Source: Bacteroidaceae bacterium (GTDB lineage: Bacteria > Bacteroidota > Bacteroidia > Bacteroidales > Bacteroidaceae). Taken from it: a DNA stretch of 39,012 nt. The stretch spans positions 1 through 39,012 of the forward strand of contig JAFWPH010000026.1 in assembly GCA_017509605.1 (NCBI GenBank), given 5' to 3'. How positions within the stretch are numbered: position 1 is the first letter of the stretch; every line of letters starts with the position of its first letter. The notes under the pieces are model-generated. The model saw only the letters and a list, made by a program, of their open reading frames with translations. It was not told where the DNA came from and made no database searches. Position numbers and translations under genes: made by a program. This document shows positions 1-5,866 of this stretch, piece by piece.

Positions 1-60
1 GCTTTCTACTGGCTGGAGTTGTTTTTTACCAACAAAATCCGAATACCAGTCGTTAGCCAT
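1..60 (-). CDS. 5' end of an unrecognised ORF running off the window
   Basis: A minus-strand reading frame opens at ATG 60-58 and stays open to the window edge (20 codons, beginning MANDWYSDFVGKK). An in-frame stop sits just upstream at 66-64, so this ATG would be the start. A plausible minus-strand promoter lies about 200 nt upstream at 264-294. Twenty residues are too few to assign a family, and it may not be a real gene. Confidence 0.3.
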   Translation of the reverse strand, partial: MANDWYSDFVGKKQLQPVES

Positions 61-263
61 GTTTCACTAGGAATGTCAGCCAATGACAAAACCCAATATC
101 AGAATTTATGTAAAACTGCCACTTTTTAAAGTGGGCTCAGTGTCTTATGTGAATATCTGTTTTTCCCGAGTTATCGAATTTTAATCTCAACATTCCATGA
201 GAATGAGGGGTCATGAGATGTTAAAATTGAGAGCAATTTTTCGAGATGCCCTTATAAGTAATG

Positions 264-294
264 CAAAGTTAGTGATAATTCGTGAAATGGCAAT
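264..294 (-). promoter_or_regulatory. Bacteroidota-type promoter, minus strand
   Basis: Read on the minus strand it is ATTG (294-291), 19 bp, TAACTTTG (271-264). This fits the Bacteroidota primary sigma consensus (TTTG, 19-21 bp, TAnnTTTG). It points to the truncated ORF at 60-1 with a leader of about 200 nt. The call rests on motif match alone. Confidence 0.4.
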
Positions 295-536
295 CAAATA
301 TTTACAAGTTTTTTATGCAATTTAAGGTTTTGTGCCTTTTGGTGGCAGTGGAATGGTTTTGTTTCTGTCTTTTAGTCTGTGAACCCAAGCCTCATTTTAG
401 GTAAAAAAGTGCTGATGTCAAATGTTTCATGGTAAATGTTAAAACAGGAAAAATTATACGTAAAATATGTTAAATATGCAGATTTTGAGTGGTTTTTGCG
501 GAAATTGCTGTATTTGTATGCGGTGTTATATGCAAA

Positions 537-568
537 AATGTTTCATGGGTATGACATTATGAAACATT
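537..568. repeat. Perfect 10-bp inverted repeat
   Basis: AATGTTTCAT at 537-546 pairs with ATGAAACATT at 559-568 around a 12-nt loop. It directly abuts the start of the 122-bp repeat at 569. A third half-site (AATGTTTCATGG) occurs near 421-432. It could be a hairpin, a terminator without T-tract or a protein-binding site; function unknown. Confidence 0.5.
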
Positions 569-690
569 GGCTTCGCCTAAAATGCTCACGTTGACTTTGT
601 CTTCATTTGGCGCGACTCGGCAATCTAAGCAAGCTTAATTGCTTTCGATGCTTCAAATGTCCGGCATAGCCCGAACAAGTTCGGCTCTGC
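569..690. repeat. 122-bp direct repeat, copy 1 (left flank of toxin-antitoxin pair)
   Basis: It begins GGCTTCGCCTAAAATGCTCA and ends with GGCTCTGC. It matches 1770-1891 at about 118 of 122 positions with no indels, exactly 1201 bp away. It contains the palindrome CCGAAC-AA-GTTCGG at 671-684. No reading frame of note. The copy pair brackets the DUF6922-like/AbiEii-like genes. Confidence 0.85.
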
Positions 691-732
691 CCATGAATTA
701 ATCATGAATTGAATTGATGAAAAATTTAGCCT

Positions 733-772
733 CATGCACCCGCGGTTATAGAGAGATGTCACTTTAGGGACA
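733..772. repeat. Degenerate relative of the 52-bp tandem repeat
   Basis: The stretch from CATGCACCCGCGGTTA to TTTAGGGACA resembles the unit repeated three times at 16937-17092 (CATGCACCCACGGTTA ... TTTCAGGGACA). The hairpin arm here is damaged (GTCAC against GGGAC). It shows the element is dispersed rather than confined to one locus. Confidence 0.55.
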
Positions 773-841
773 GGGGCGGTTGGTAGTTTTTAATTTTTAG
801 TTTTTTCGTAGGTAGGGATGCATATTTTCAAATAAAAACAC

Positions 842-871
842 CTTGATACTCACAGAATTTGTTTAACTTTG
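842..871 (+). promoter_or_regulatory. Promoter of the toxin-antitoxin pair
   Basis: CTTG at 842-845 and TAACTTTG at 864-871, separated by 18 bp, match the Bacteroidota -33/-7 promoter. Transcription would start near 877, about 20 nt before the ATG at 898. No Shine-Dalgarno motif is seen in the short leader, which is usual for this phylum. Confidence 0.6.
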
Positions 872-897
872 CATAGAATAATAATTCTTGATATGCT

Positions 898-1158
898 ATG
901 TCACGAGAACAAATCATAGAAAAACACAAGAACCTCTTTTGGTATACGCCTGAAGCAGAGAAACAGAATGTCAGTGACGCTCTGCTCGTTGAACGTATCT
1001 TAAACGATGGCACACTCGACGATTACCGTGAACTGATTGATGCACTTGGAGGCAAACGCGTGGCTGAGGTGTTCTTTTCTGCCAAAGGCAGGCAAAAACA
1101 GAATTACTATCCCGAAATTTATCATTTCTTTTCACTTGTTTTGAAGAAATATGCATAG
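898..1158 (+). CDS. DUF6922-like protein, putative antitoxin of the AbiEii pair
   Basis: Small 86-aa protein. The segment LFWYTPEAEKQNVSDALLVE, followed by a GTLDDYRELIDALG helix and a KRVAEVFFSA segment, resembles small Bacteroidota proteins called DUF6922, which sit directly upstream of AbiEii-type nucleotidyltransferase genes. It overlaps the next gene by 8 nt (1151-1158), so the two are translationally coupled. By position it would be the antitoxin that neutralises the downstream enzyme; this role is inferred from gene order, not from a recognised antitoxin fold. The ATG at 898 is fixed by the promoter at 842-871 and the short leader. Confidence 0.7.
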   Translation: MSREQIIEKHKNLFWYTPEAEKQNVSDALLVERILNDGTLDDYRELIDALGGKRVAEVFFSAKGRQKQNYYPEIYHFFSLVLKKYA

Positions 1159-1768
1159 CGAGATATTGAGTGAGCGACAGATGCAGTTGCTCCCCTTAAT
1201 GGCTCAGTTTAAGCGCGAGTATTATTTAGTAGGTGGAACCGCCATTGCTCTCTACATCGGCCATCGGCGTTCCATTGATTTTGATATGTTCAAATTCTCA
1301 ACCATTAACCACAAGCGGAACCTTGACAAGATTTCGGCTTCGTCTTTCGCTTATTCTATAACTCGTCGGGTATCTGAGCAGATGAACCTTATCGTCAACG
1401 ACGTAAAGTTAACTTTCTTTCAATATCCTTTTCATATTCAGCCTTTGGTTAAATATGAGAACTATTTTCGCTTACCCTCTCTGCTTCAACTGGCTGCGAT
1501 GAAAGCCTATGCCTTAGGACGTCGCTCCAAATGGAAAGACTATGTTGACCTGTATTTTCTGTTGCGTGACCATTTCACAATTGATGGCATATCTTCTGCC
1601 GCCACTCTAATTTTCGGTGAACTCTATTCCGAAAAAATGTTCCGTTCTCAACTTTGTTACTTTGATGACATAGACTATACAGAAGCTGTTGACTGGCTGA
1701 TTCCCAATCCGCCAACTGATGAGGAAATAAAAAGCGTTTTGACAGACCTCGCGACACAGGGGGTGTAA
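1151..1768 (+). CDS. AbiEii/AbiGii-family nucleotidyltransferase toxin
   Basis: A 205-aa protein with the AbiEii/AbiGii nucleotidyltransferase signature: GGTAIAL at residues 28-34, GHR at 37-39, then S41-I-D43-F-D45-M-F, giving the metal-binding DxD of the DNA polymerase beta fold. A later KAYALGRRSKWKDYVDLYFLL block matches the family's conserved Lys/Asp-containing helix. Family members (AbiE type IV toxins, MenT) transfer nucleotides to tRNA or another target and arrest growth; the target here cannot be read from sequence. It starts inside the preceding gene and the stop codon lies one base before copy 2 of the 122-bp repeat. It is shorter than many AbiEii proteins (about 300 aa) but of normal size for the short Bacteroidota form. 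Confidence 0.8.
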   Translation: MHSEILSERQMQLLPLMAQFKREYYLVGGTAIALYIGHRRSIDFDMFKFSTINHKRNLDKISASSFAYSITRRVSEQMNLIVNDVKLTFFQYPFHIQPLVKYENYFRLPSLLQLAAMKAYALGRRSKWKDYVDLYFLLRDHFTIDGISSAATLIFGELYSEKMFRSQLCYFDDIDYTEAVDWLIPNPPTDEEIKSVLTDLATQGV

Positions 1769-1769
1769 A

Positions 1770-1891
1770 GGCTTCGCCTAAAATGCTCACGTTGACTTTG
1801 TCTTCATTTGGCGCGACTCGGCAATCTAAGCAAGCTCGATTGCTCTCGCTGCTTCAAATGTCCGGCATAGCCCGAACAAGTTCGGCTCTGC
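1770..1891. repeat. 122-bp direct repeat, copy 2 (right flank of toxin-antitoxin pair)
   Basis: Near-identical to 569-690, with about four substitutions clustered in the middle (for example GCTCGATTGCTCTCG against GCTTAATTGCTTTCG). The palindrome CCGAACAAGTTCGG is kept at 1872-1885. The repeat begins immediately after the toxin stop codon (1766-1768). After 1891 the copies diverge (CTCGCTTAATCGC here, CCATGAATTAATC in copy 1). Confidence 0.85.
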
Positions 1892-2017
1892 GCTCGCTTA
1901 ATCGCATTTTTGACCGTTGAACTGAGTCAACTTACATTCAGAAAAAACTGAATCTATAATGTGTGTTTGACGGAAAAGTTGTAACTTGCACCGTGAAAAC
2001 AAAATAAGGAGAAGATT

Positions 2018-3580
2018 ATGCTTTACCCCATTGGCATACAGGATTTCGAGAGCCTGCGTACTGGAGGCTATCTTTATATCGACAAGACAGCGTTGATATA
2101 TAAATTGCAGAGCGAAGGCAAATATTATTTTTTAAGTCGCCCACGGCGTTTCGGCAAGAGTCTGCTTATCTCGACCATGGAAGCCTATTTCCTTGGAAAG
2201 AAAGAACTCTTCAAGGGACTGGCATCGGAACAACTGGAACAGAACTGGACAGTCTATCCTGTGCTGCATCTGGACCTGAACACCGCTGAGTATAGGAAAG
2301 AAAACGACTTGTCTGAAGAATTAAACAGGAACCTCCTCCGATGGGAATCAGTATATGGTAAGGGAGAAGGAGAGGTAAGTCCTTCTCAACGTTTCGCTGG
2401 AGTCATTGAACGTGCCTGCAATCAGACAGGTCAGAAGGTAGTTATCCTCATCGACGAATACGACAAGCCACTGCTCAATTCCATCGGCAACCCCGAACTG
2501 CAGGATTGCTACCGCAGCCAGATGAAGGCTTTCTACTCGGTGATGAAGACACAGGACCGCTACATCAAATTTGGCTTTATCACGGGCGTGACTCGTTTCA
2601 GCAAGGTGAGTATCTTCAGCGACCTCAACAATTTCACCGACATCTCCATGGACCCTCGCTACGTGGAAATCTGCGGCATCACGGAGCAAGAACTGCACGA
2701 CAACCTCGACGCAGAAGTAGAAGAATTAGCGATTGCCAACGACCTCACCAAGGAGGAATGCTACGCACAGCTCAAGGAGTATTACGACGGCTACCATTTC
2801 CGCCAGAACTCCGTGGGCATCTACAACCCCTTCAGTCTCCTCAACACACTGTCGAGCAAGGTGTTCAGCGACTATTGGTTCGAAACCGGTACTCCAACCT
2901 TCCTTGTTCAACTTCTGAAGAAATCGAACTACAACCTCAACGAACTCGTTGAAAGCGAGGTGACGACCAGCACCCTCAGCGATATCGGAAACATGGACCG
3001 CAATCCCATATCCGTGATTTACCAGAGCGGCTACCTTACCATCAAGGGTTATGACAAGCGTTTCAAGCAATATCGTCTGGGCTTCCCCAACCGTGAGGTT
3101 GAGGAAGGTTTCACCCAGTACTTGTCAAAATCGTTCACCAAGATGGACAGTGTCAGCGCCTTCGACATCAAAAATTTCGTCCTTGAACTTGAGGCAGGCA
3201 AGGTGGAGTCATTCATGCGGCGCATGGAATCACTCTTTGCCGACAACGACTACCGTGTTCAGGGCAATCAGGAACTGTATTTCCAGAACGTGTTGTACGT
3301 GTTCTTCAAGTTGTTGGGTTTCTATGTGGAGGTGGAACGTCCGACCAGCGACGGGCGCATGGACTTGATTGTGAAGACCGATGATTATATCTACATCTTC
3401 GAGTTCAAGCTCGACAAGAGCGCGGACGAGGCCCTGCAGCAAATCGAGGACAAGGGTTATGCCCAGCCCTATGCTGCCGACCCGCGTCGTCTCTACAAGA
3501 TTGGCGTGAACTTCTCGAGCGAGCGACGCTGCATCGGCGAGTGGAAAATAGTGGAAAAACCGTTGACCATTGACCATTGA
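2018..3580 (+). CDS. AAA-ATPase-like protein with C-terminal PD-(D/E)XK nuclease domain (DUF1703 type)
   Basis: A 520-aa protein of a family found in many copies in Bacteroidota genomes. Residues 1-30 carry the family start (GIQDFESLRTGGYLYIDKT). The P-loop is RPRRFGKS at 41-48 and Walker B is VILIDEYD with D146/E147. The block GFITGVTRFSKVSIFSDLNN follows. The C-terminal domain has GRMD (D449) and then EFK (E462, K464), the PD-(D/E)XK nuclease core. The role is unknown; defence or mobile-element functions are often suggested. A good AAGGAGAAG ribosome site precedes ATG 2018, unusual for this window. The last codons (LTIDH and stop) are encoded by the heptamer array at 3560-3608, which also supplies the TGA. 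Confidence 0.85.
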   Translation: MLYPIGIQDFESLRTGGYLYIDKTALIYKLQSEGKYYFLSRPRRFGKSLLISTMEAYFLGKKELFKGLASEQLEQNWTVYPVLHLDLNTAEYRKENDLSEELNRNLLRWESVYGKGEGEVSPSQRFAGVIERACNQTGQKVVILIDEYDKPLLNSIGNPELQDCYRSQMKAFYSVMKTQDRYIKFGFITGVTRFSKVSIFSDLNNFTDISMDPRYVEICGITEQELHDNLDAEVEELAIANDLTKEECYAQLKEYYDGYHFRQNSVGIYNPFSLLNTLSSKVFSDYWFETGTPTFLVQLLKKSNYNLNELVESEVTTSTLSDIGNMDRNPISVIYQSGYLTIKGYDKRFKQYRLGFPNREVEEGFTQYLSKSFTKMDSVSAFDIKNFVLELEAGKVESFMRRMESLFADNDYRVQGNQELYFQNVLYVFFKLLGFYVEVERPTSDGRMDLIVKTDDYIYIFEFKLDKSADEALQQIEDKGYAQPYAADPRRLYKIGVNFSSERRCIGEWKIVEKPLTIDH

Positions 3581-3608
3581 CCGTTGAACATTGACCATTG
3601 ACCATTGA
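3560..3608. repeat. Heptamer tandem array, CCATTGA type
   Basis: Seven units of 7 bp: CCGTTGA, CCATTGA, CCATTGA, CCGTTGA, ACATTGA, CCATTGA, CCATTGA. The first three form the 3' end of the ATPase gene; its stop is the TGA of the third unit. The same heptamer family occurs inside the gene at 11812-13653. Confidence 0.9.
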
Positions 3609-3702
3609 CTTCGTCTTCAACCCTCACGCTCGGCATAGTGCAAACGAGTTTGCCTTCTGCCCTCGCTTAATCGGGTTGTTGGGTTCGCCCGAAATGCTCA
3701 GC
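3605..3702. repeat. Diverged copy of the 122-bp repeat family
   Basis: TTGACTTCGTCTTCA, CTCGGCATAG, CTTCTGCCCTCGCTTAATCG and GGTTCGCCCGAAATGCTCAGC each match parts of the repeat at 569-690 and 1770-1891, with one block in permuted order. The central palindrome is GCAAAC-GA-GTTTGC (3640-3653) in place of CCGAAC-AA-GTTCGG: both arms changed together so pairing is kept. Confidence 0.6.
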
Positions 3703-3741
3703 ACAACCTGTGTGCCCCAAGTTTTAGTAAAGCATAAATGG

Positions 3742-3791
3742 CCAGGAATTAACCATGAATACAATATATGCAATATTTGCTTAATTCCTGG
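3742..3791. repeat. Perfect 11-bp inverted repeat downstream of the kinase gene
   Basis: CCAGGAATTAA at 3742-3752 pairs with TTAATTCCTGG at 3781-3791 around 28 nt. It lies 35 bp past the stop of the minus-strand operon. No long T-run follows on either strand, so it is not a classical terminator, though it could end or protect the operon transcript. Confidence 0.5.
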
Positions 3792-3825
3792 TTATTCTTG
3801 TAGAATAATGCCCTATGTCGGGAGT

Positions 3826-4458
3826 TCACTCGATTTTGAGGGCTGCTTTGGCGTATTGGATGAGGAATTCGGCAGTCTTTTCCTTGCCGAGGATGGAACT
3901 GTTGACGCAGAGGTCGTAGGAACGGCTGTCGCCCCAGGTGGTCTCGCTGAAGAAATCGTGGTAGGCAGCGCGTTTCTTCTCTATTTTACGGAGTTGCTTC
4001 TCCGCATCCTCTCTGCCGATAATCTCACGGTCCTGGAAGAACTTGATGCGGTCCTCTATGTTGGCGCGGATGAAGATGCGTAGCAGGCGAGGGTGGTTGC
4101 GCAGGATGTAGTCAGCGCAGCGTCCGACGATGATGCAGTTTTCCTTCTCCGCCTTTTCCTGTATGATGTGACATTGGATGTTGAAGAGGTTCTCGTCGCT
4201 GATGCTGTTGCTGTAGAAGGAGTCGGCCGAGACGAAGGGAACGGCAGCCATTGCCCTGAGTGCCATGCCTTTGAGTCCTCCGCTGGACGCCTCGTCGTGT
4301 TGTTTGAGTATTTCGGATGAGATGCCGCTTTCCTGTGCCGCCATTTCTATGAGGCTGCGGTCGTAGATAGGGATACCCAAGGCATCGGCCATCATCTTGC
4401 CGATGGTCTTGCCTCCGCTACCGAGTTCCCTGCCGATGGTGATTACGTAGTTGTCCAT
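3826..4458 (-). CDS. Cytidylate-kinase-like family protein
   Basis: A 210-aa protein of the cytidylate kinase-like (Cytidylate_kin2) family. The N-terminus is MDNYVITIGRELGSGGKTIG, with P-loop G9-R-E-L-G-S-G-G-K17-T18. The motifs LGIPIYDRSLIEMAA and CIIVGRCADYILR follow, and there is an arginine-rich lid region (RIKFFQDREIIGREDAEKQLRKIEKKR). The fold would phosphorylate a nucleoside monophosphate, but family members that are not the housekeeping Cmk have no settled substrate. It starts 27 nt after the MATE gene stop and is the last gene of the minus-strand train. Length is normal for the family. Confidence 0.85.
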   Translation of the reverse strand: MDNYVITIGRELGSGGKTIGKMMADALGIPIYDRSLIEMAAQESGISSEILKQHDEASSGGLKGMALRAMAAVPFVSADSFYSNSISDENLFNIQCHIIQEKAEKENCIIVGRCADYILRNHPRLLRIFIRANIEDRIKFFQDREIIGREDAEKQLRKIEKKRAAYHDFFSETTWGDSRSYDLCVNSSILGKEKTAEFLIQYAKAALKIE

Positions 4459-4485
4459 TGTATGCGTGTTTTAGATGGGTTTGTT

Positions 4486-5835
4486 TTATAAGTTGTTTTG
4501 TTTCAGTCCCTCGTGTTTGTAGAAATGCCACAGCATCGCGACAGCCACGATGGAAGAGAGGACGTCGGAAAGGGGAATGGTTACCCACACGCCCGTAGTG
4601 CCGAAATAATGAGGAAGTACCAGAAGGAGAGGAACGAGGAACAGCAACTGACGGGTAGTCGATAGGAAGATGCTTATTTTCGCCTTTCCGATGCTCTGGA
4701 AGAAGTTGCCCGTCACCATACCCACGCCTACGAACATGAACAGGCAGTTGATGATACGAAGGGCATTGGCCGAGATACGTGTGAGTTCGGGGTCGGAGGT
4801 GAAGAGGCTGACAATGGGAGTAGGGATGAAGACGCAGACCGCAAAACCGATGGTCATGACGATGGTAGCGAGGATGATGGCCTTCTTCAGCACCTCAGTG
4901 ACACGGTCGAACTGGCGCGCGCCGTAGTTGTAGCCTGCGATAGGCTGCATGCCCTGGCAGATGCCCATCACGACCATGACGAAGATGAAGGTGATGCGGT
5001 TGGCAATGCCGTAGGCGCCGATGGCGAGGTCACCACCGTGGGTGTGGAGGCTGGTGTTGATGAGAATCACCACGAGGCAAGCGCAGGTTTGCATGCAGAA
5101 AGGCGAGAGGCCGATGCCGAGGATGTTCTTCACAATCTTGGACCGTAGGCCGTAGATGCCCCGCTGCAGGTGCACATAGTCTTTCTTGTCCGACAGTTTC
5201 CACCAGACGAATGCCAGCGCGATGACCTGAGCGATGACCGTGGCTATGGCCGCGCCGCGGATGCCCATGTCGAGTCCGTAGATGAAGATGGGGTCGAGGA
5301 TGGTGTTGATGATGACCGTGGCGATGGTGGCGTTCATGGCCTTCTTAGGATATCCGGTGGCACGTAGGACGCTGTTGAGTCCGAGATAGAGGTGAGTCAC
5401 CACATTGCCCAAGAGAATGACCAGCATGTAGTCGTAGGCATAGCCGATGGTGTTGTCGCTGGCGCCGAAGAACCGCAGAATGGGGTTGAGGAAGATGATG
5501 GCCAGTCCGCCGAAGATGACGCCCAGCAGTATGTTGAGTGTCACGACGTTGCCTAAGACACGCACGGCGGTGTCGTTGTCTTTCTGTCCCAGTTTGACGG
5601 ATATCATCGTCGAGCCTCCCACACCTATCATGGCACCGAAAGCCGCTGAAAGGTTCATGAAGGGGAAGGTGACGGCGAGTCCAGCGATGGCCAGTGGTCC
5701 CACACCACGTCCGATGAAGATGCTATCGACCATGTTGTAGAGCGATGAGGCCGTCATGGCTATGACTGCCGGAATGGCATACCGCATGAGCAGTTTGCCT
5801 ACTTTTTCTGTGCCGAGTTCTTTAGGTGTCTGCAA
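4486..5835 (-). CDS. MATE-family efflux transporter
   Basis: A 449-aa, strongly hydrophobic protein with about 12 membrane segments. The N-terminal block KLLMRYAIPAVIAMTASSLY, followed by NMVDSIFIGRGVGPLAIAGL, is the MATE/MatE signature, and a second half-repeat starts near GIGLSPFCMQTCACLVV. MATE proteins export cationic compounds or drugs in exchange for Na+ or H+. The frame has an in-frame stop at 5850-5848 and no ATG before residue 22, so the start is probably TTG at 5835, whose product (TPKELGTEKVGKLL) keeps the usual N-terminus of Bacteroidota MATE proteins. It lies 31 nt after the peptidase gene. The substrate cannot be read from the sequence. Confidence 0.9.
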   Translation of the reverse strand: MQTPKELGTEKVGKLLMRYAIPAVIAMTASSLYNMVDSIFIGRGVGPLAIAGLAVTFPFMNLSAAFGAMIGVGGSTMISVKLGQKDNDTAVRVLGNVVTLNILLGVIFGGLAIIFLNPILRFFGASDNTIGYAYDYMLVILLGNVVTHLYLGLNSVLRATGYPKKAMNATIATVIINTILDPIFIYGLDMGIRGAAIATVIAQVIALAFVWWKLSDKKDYVHLQRGIYGLRSKIVKNILGIGLSPFCMQTCACLVVILINTSLHTHGGDLAIGAYGIANRITFIFVMVVMGICQGMQPIAGYNYGARQFDRVTEVLKKAIILATIVMTIGFAVCVFIPTPIVSLFTSDPELTRISANALRIINCLFMFVGVGMVTGNFFQSIGKAKISIFLSTTRQLLFLVPLLLVLPHYFGTTGVWVTIPLSDVLSSIVAVAMLWHFYKHEGLKQNNL

Positions 5836-5866
5836 GGTTTTGTCTTTTTAGTCCCGAATTAGAGCA

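Larger units (their letters stand above)
61..897. other. Long gene-poor intergenic region with repeats
   Basis: No convincing gene is seen in this AT-rich stretch. It holds a 16-bp palindrome at 119-134 (CCACTTTTTAAAGTGG), a minus-strand promoter candidate at 264-294, a perfect 10-bp inverted repeat at 537-568, copy 1 of the 122-bp repeat at 569-690, a decayed relative of the 52-bp repeat at 733-772, and the promoter of the toxin-antitoxin pair at 842-871. Confidence 0.7.

Noticed and set aside
569..1891. Insertion sequence or transposon ends
   Set aside because: The repeats are direct rather than inverted, no transposase lies between them and no target duplication is evident.
3598..4083. 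Plus-strand ORF of 161 aa
   Set aside because: Its first third covers repeats and its remainder is antisense to the cytidylate-kinase-like gene, whose P-loop and family blocks are clear.
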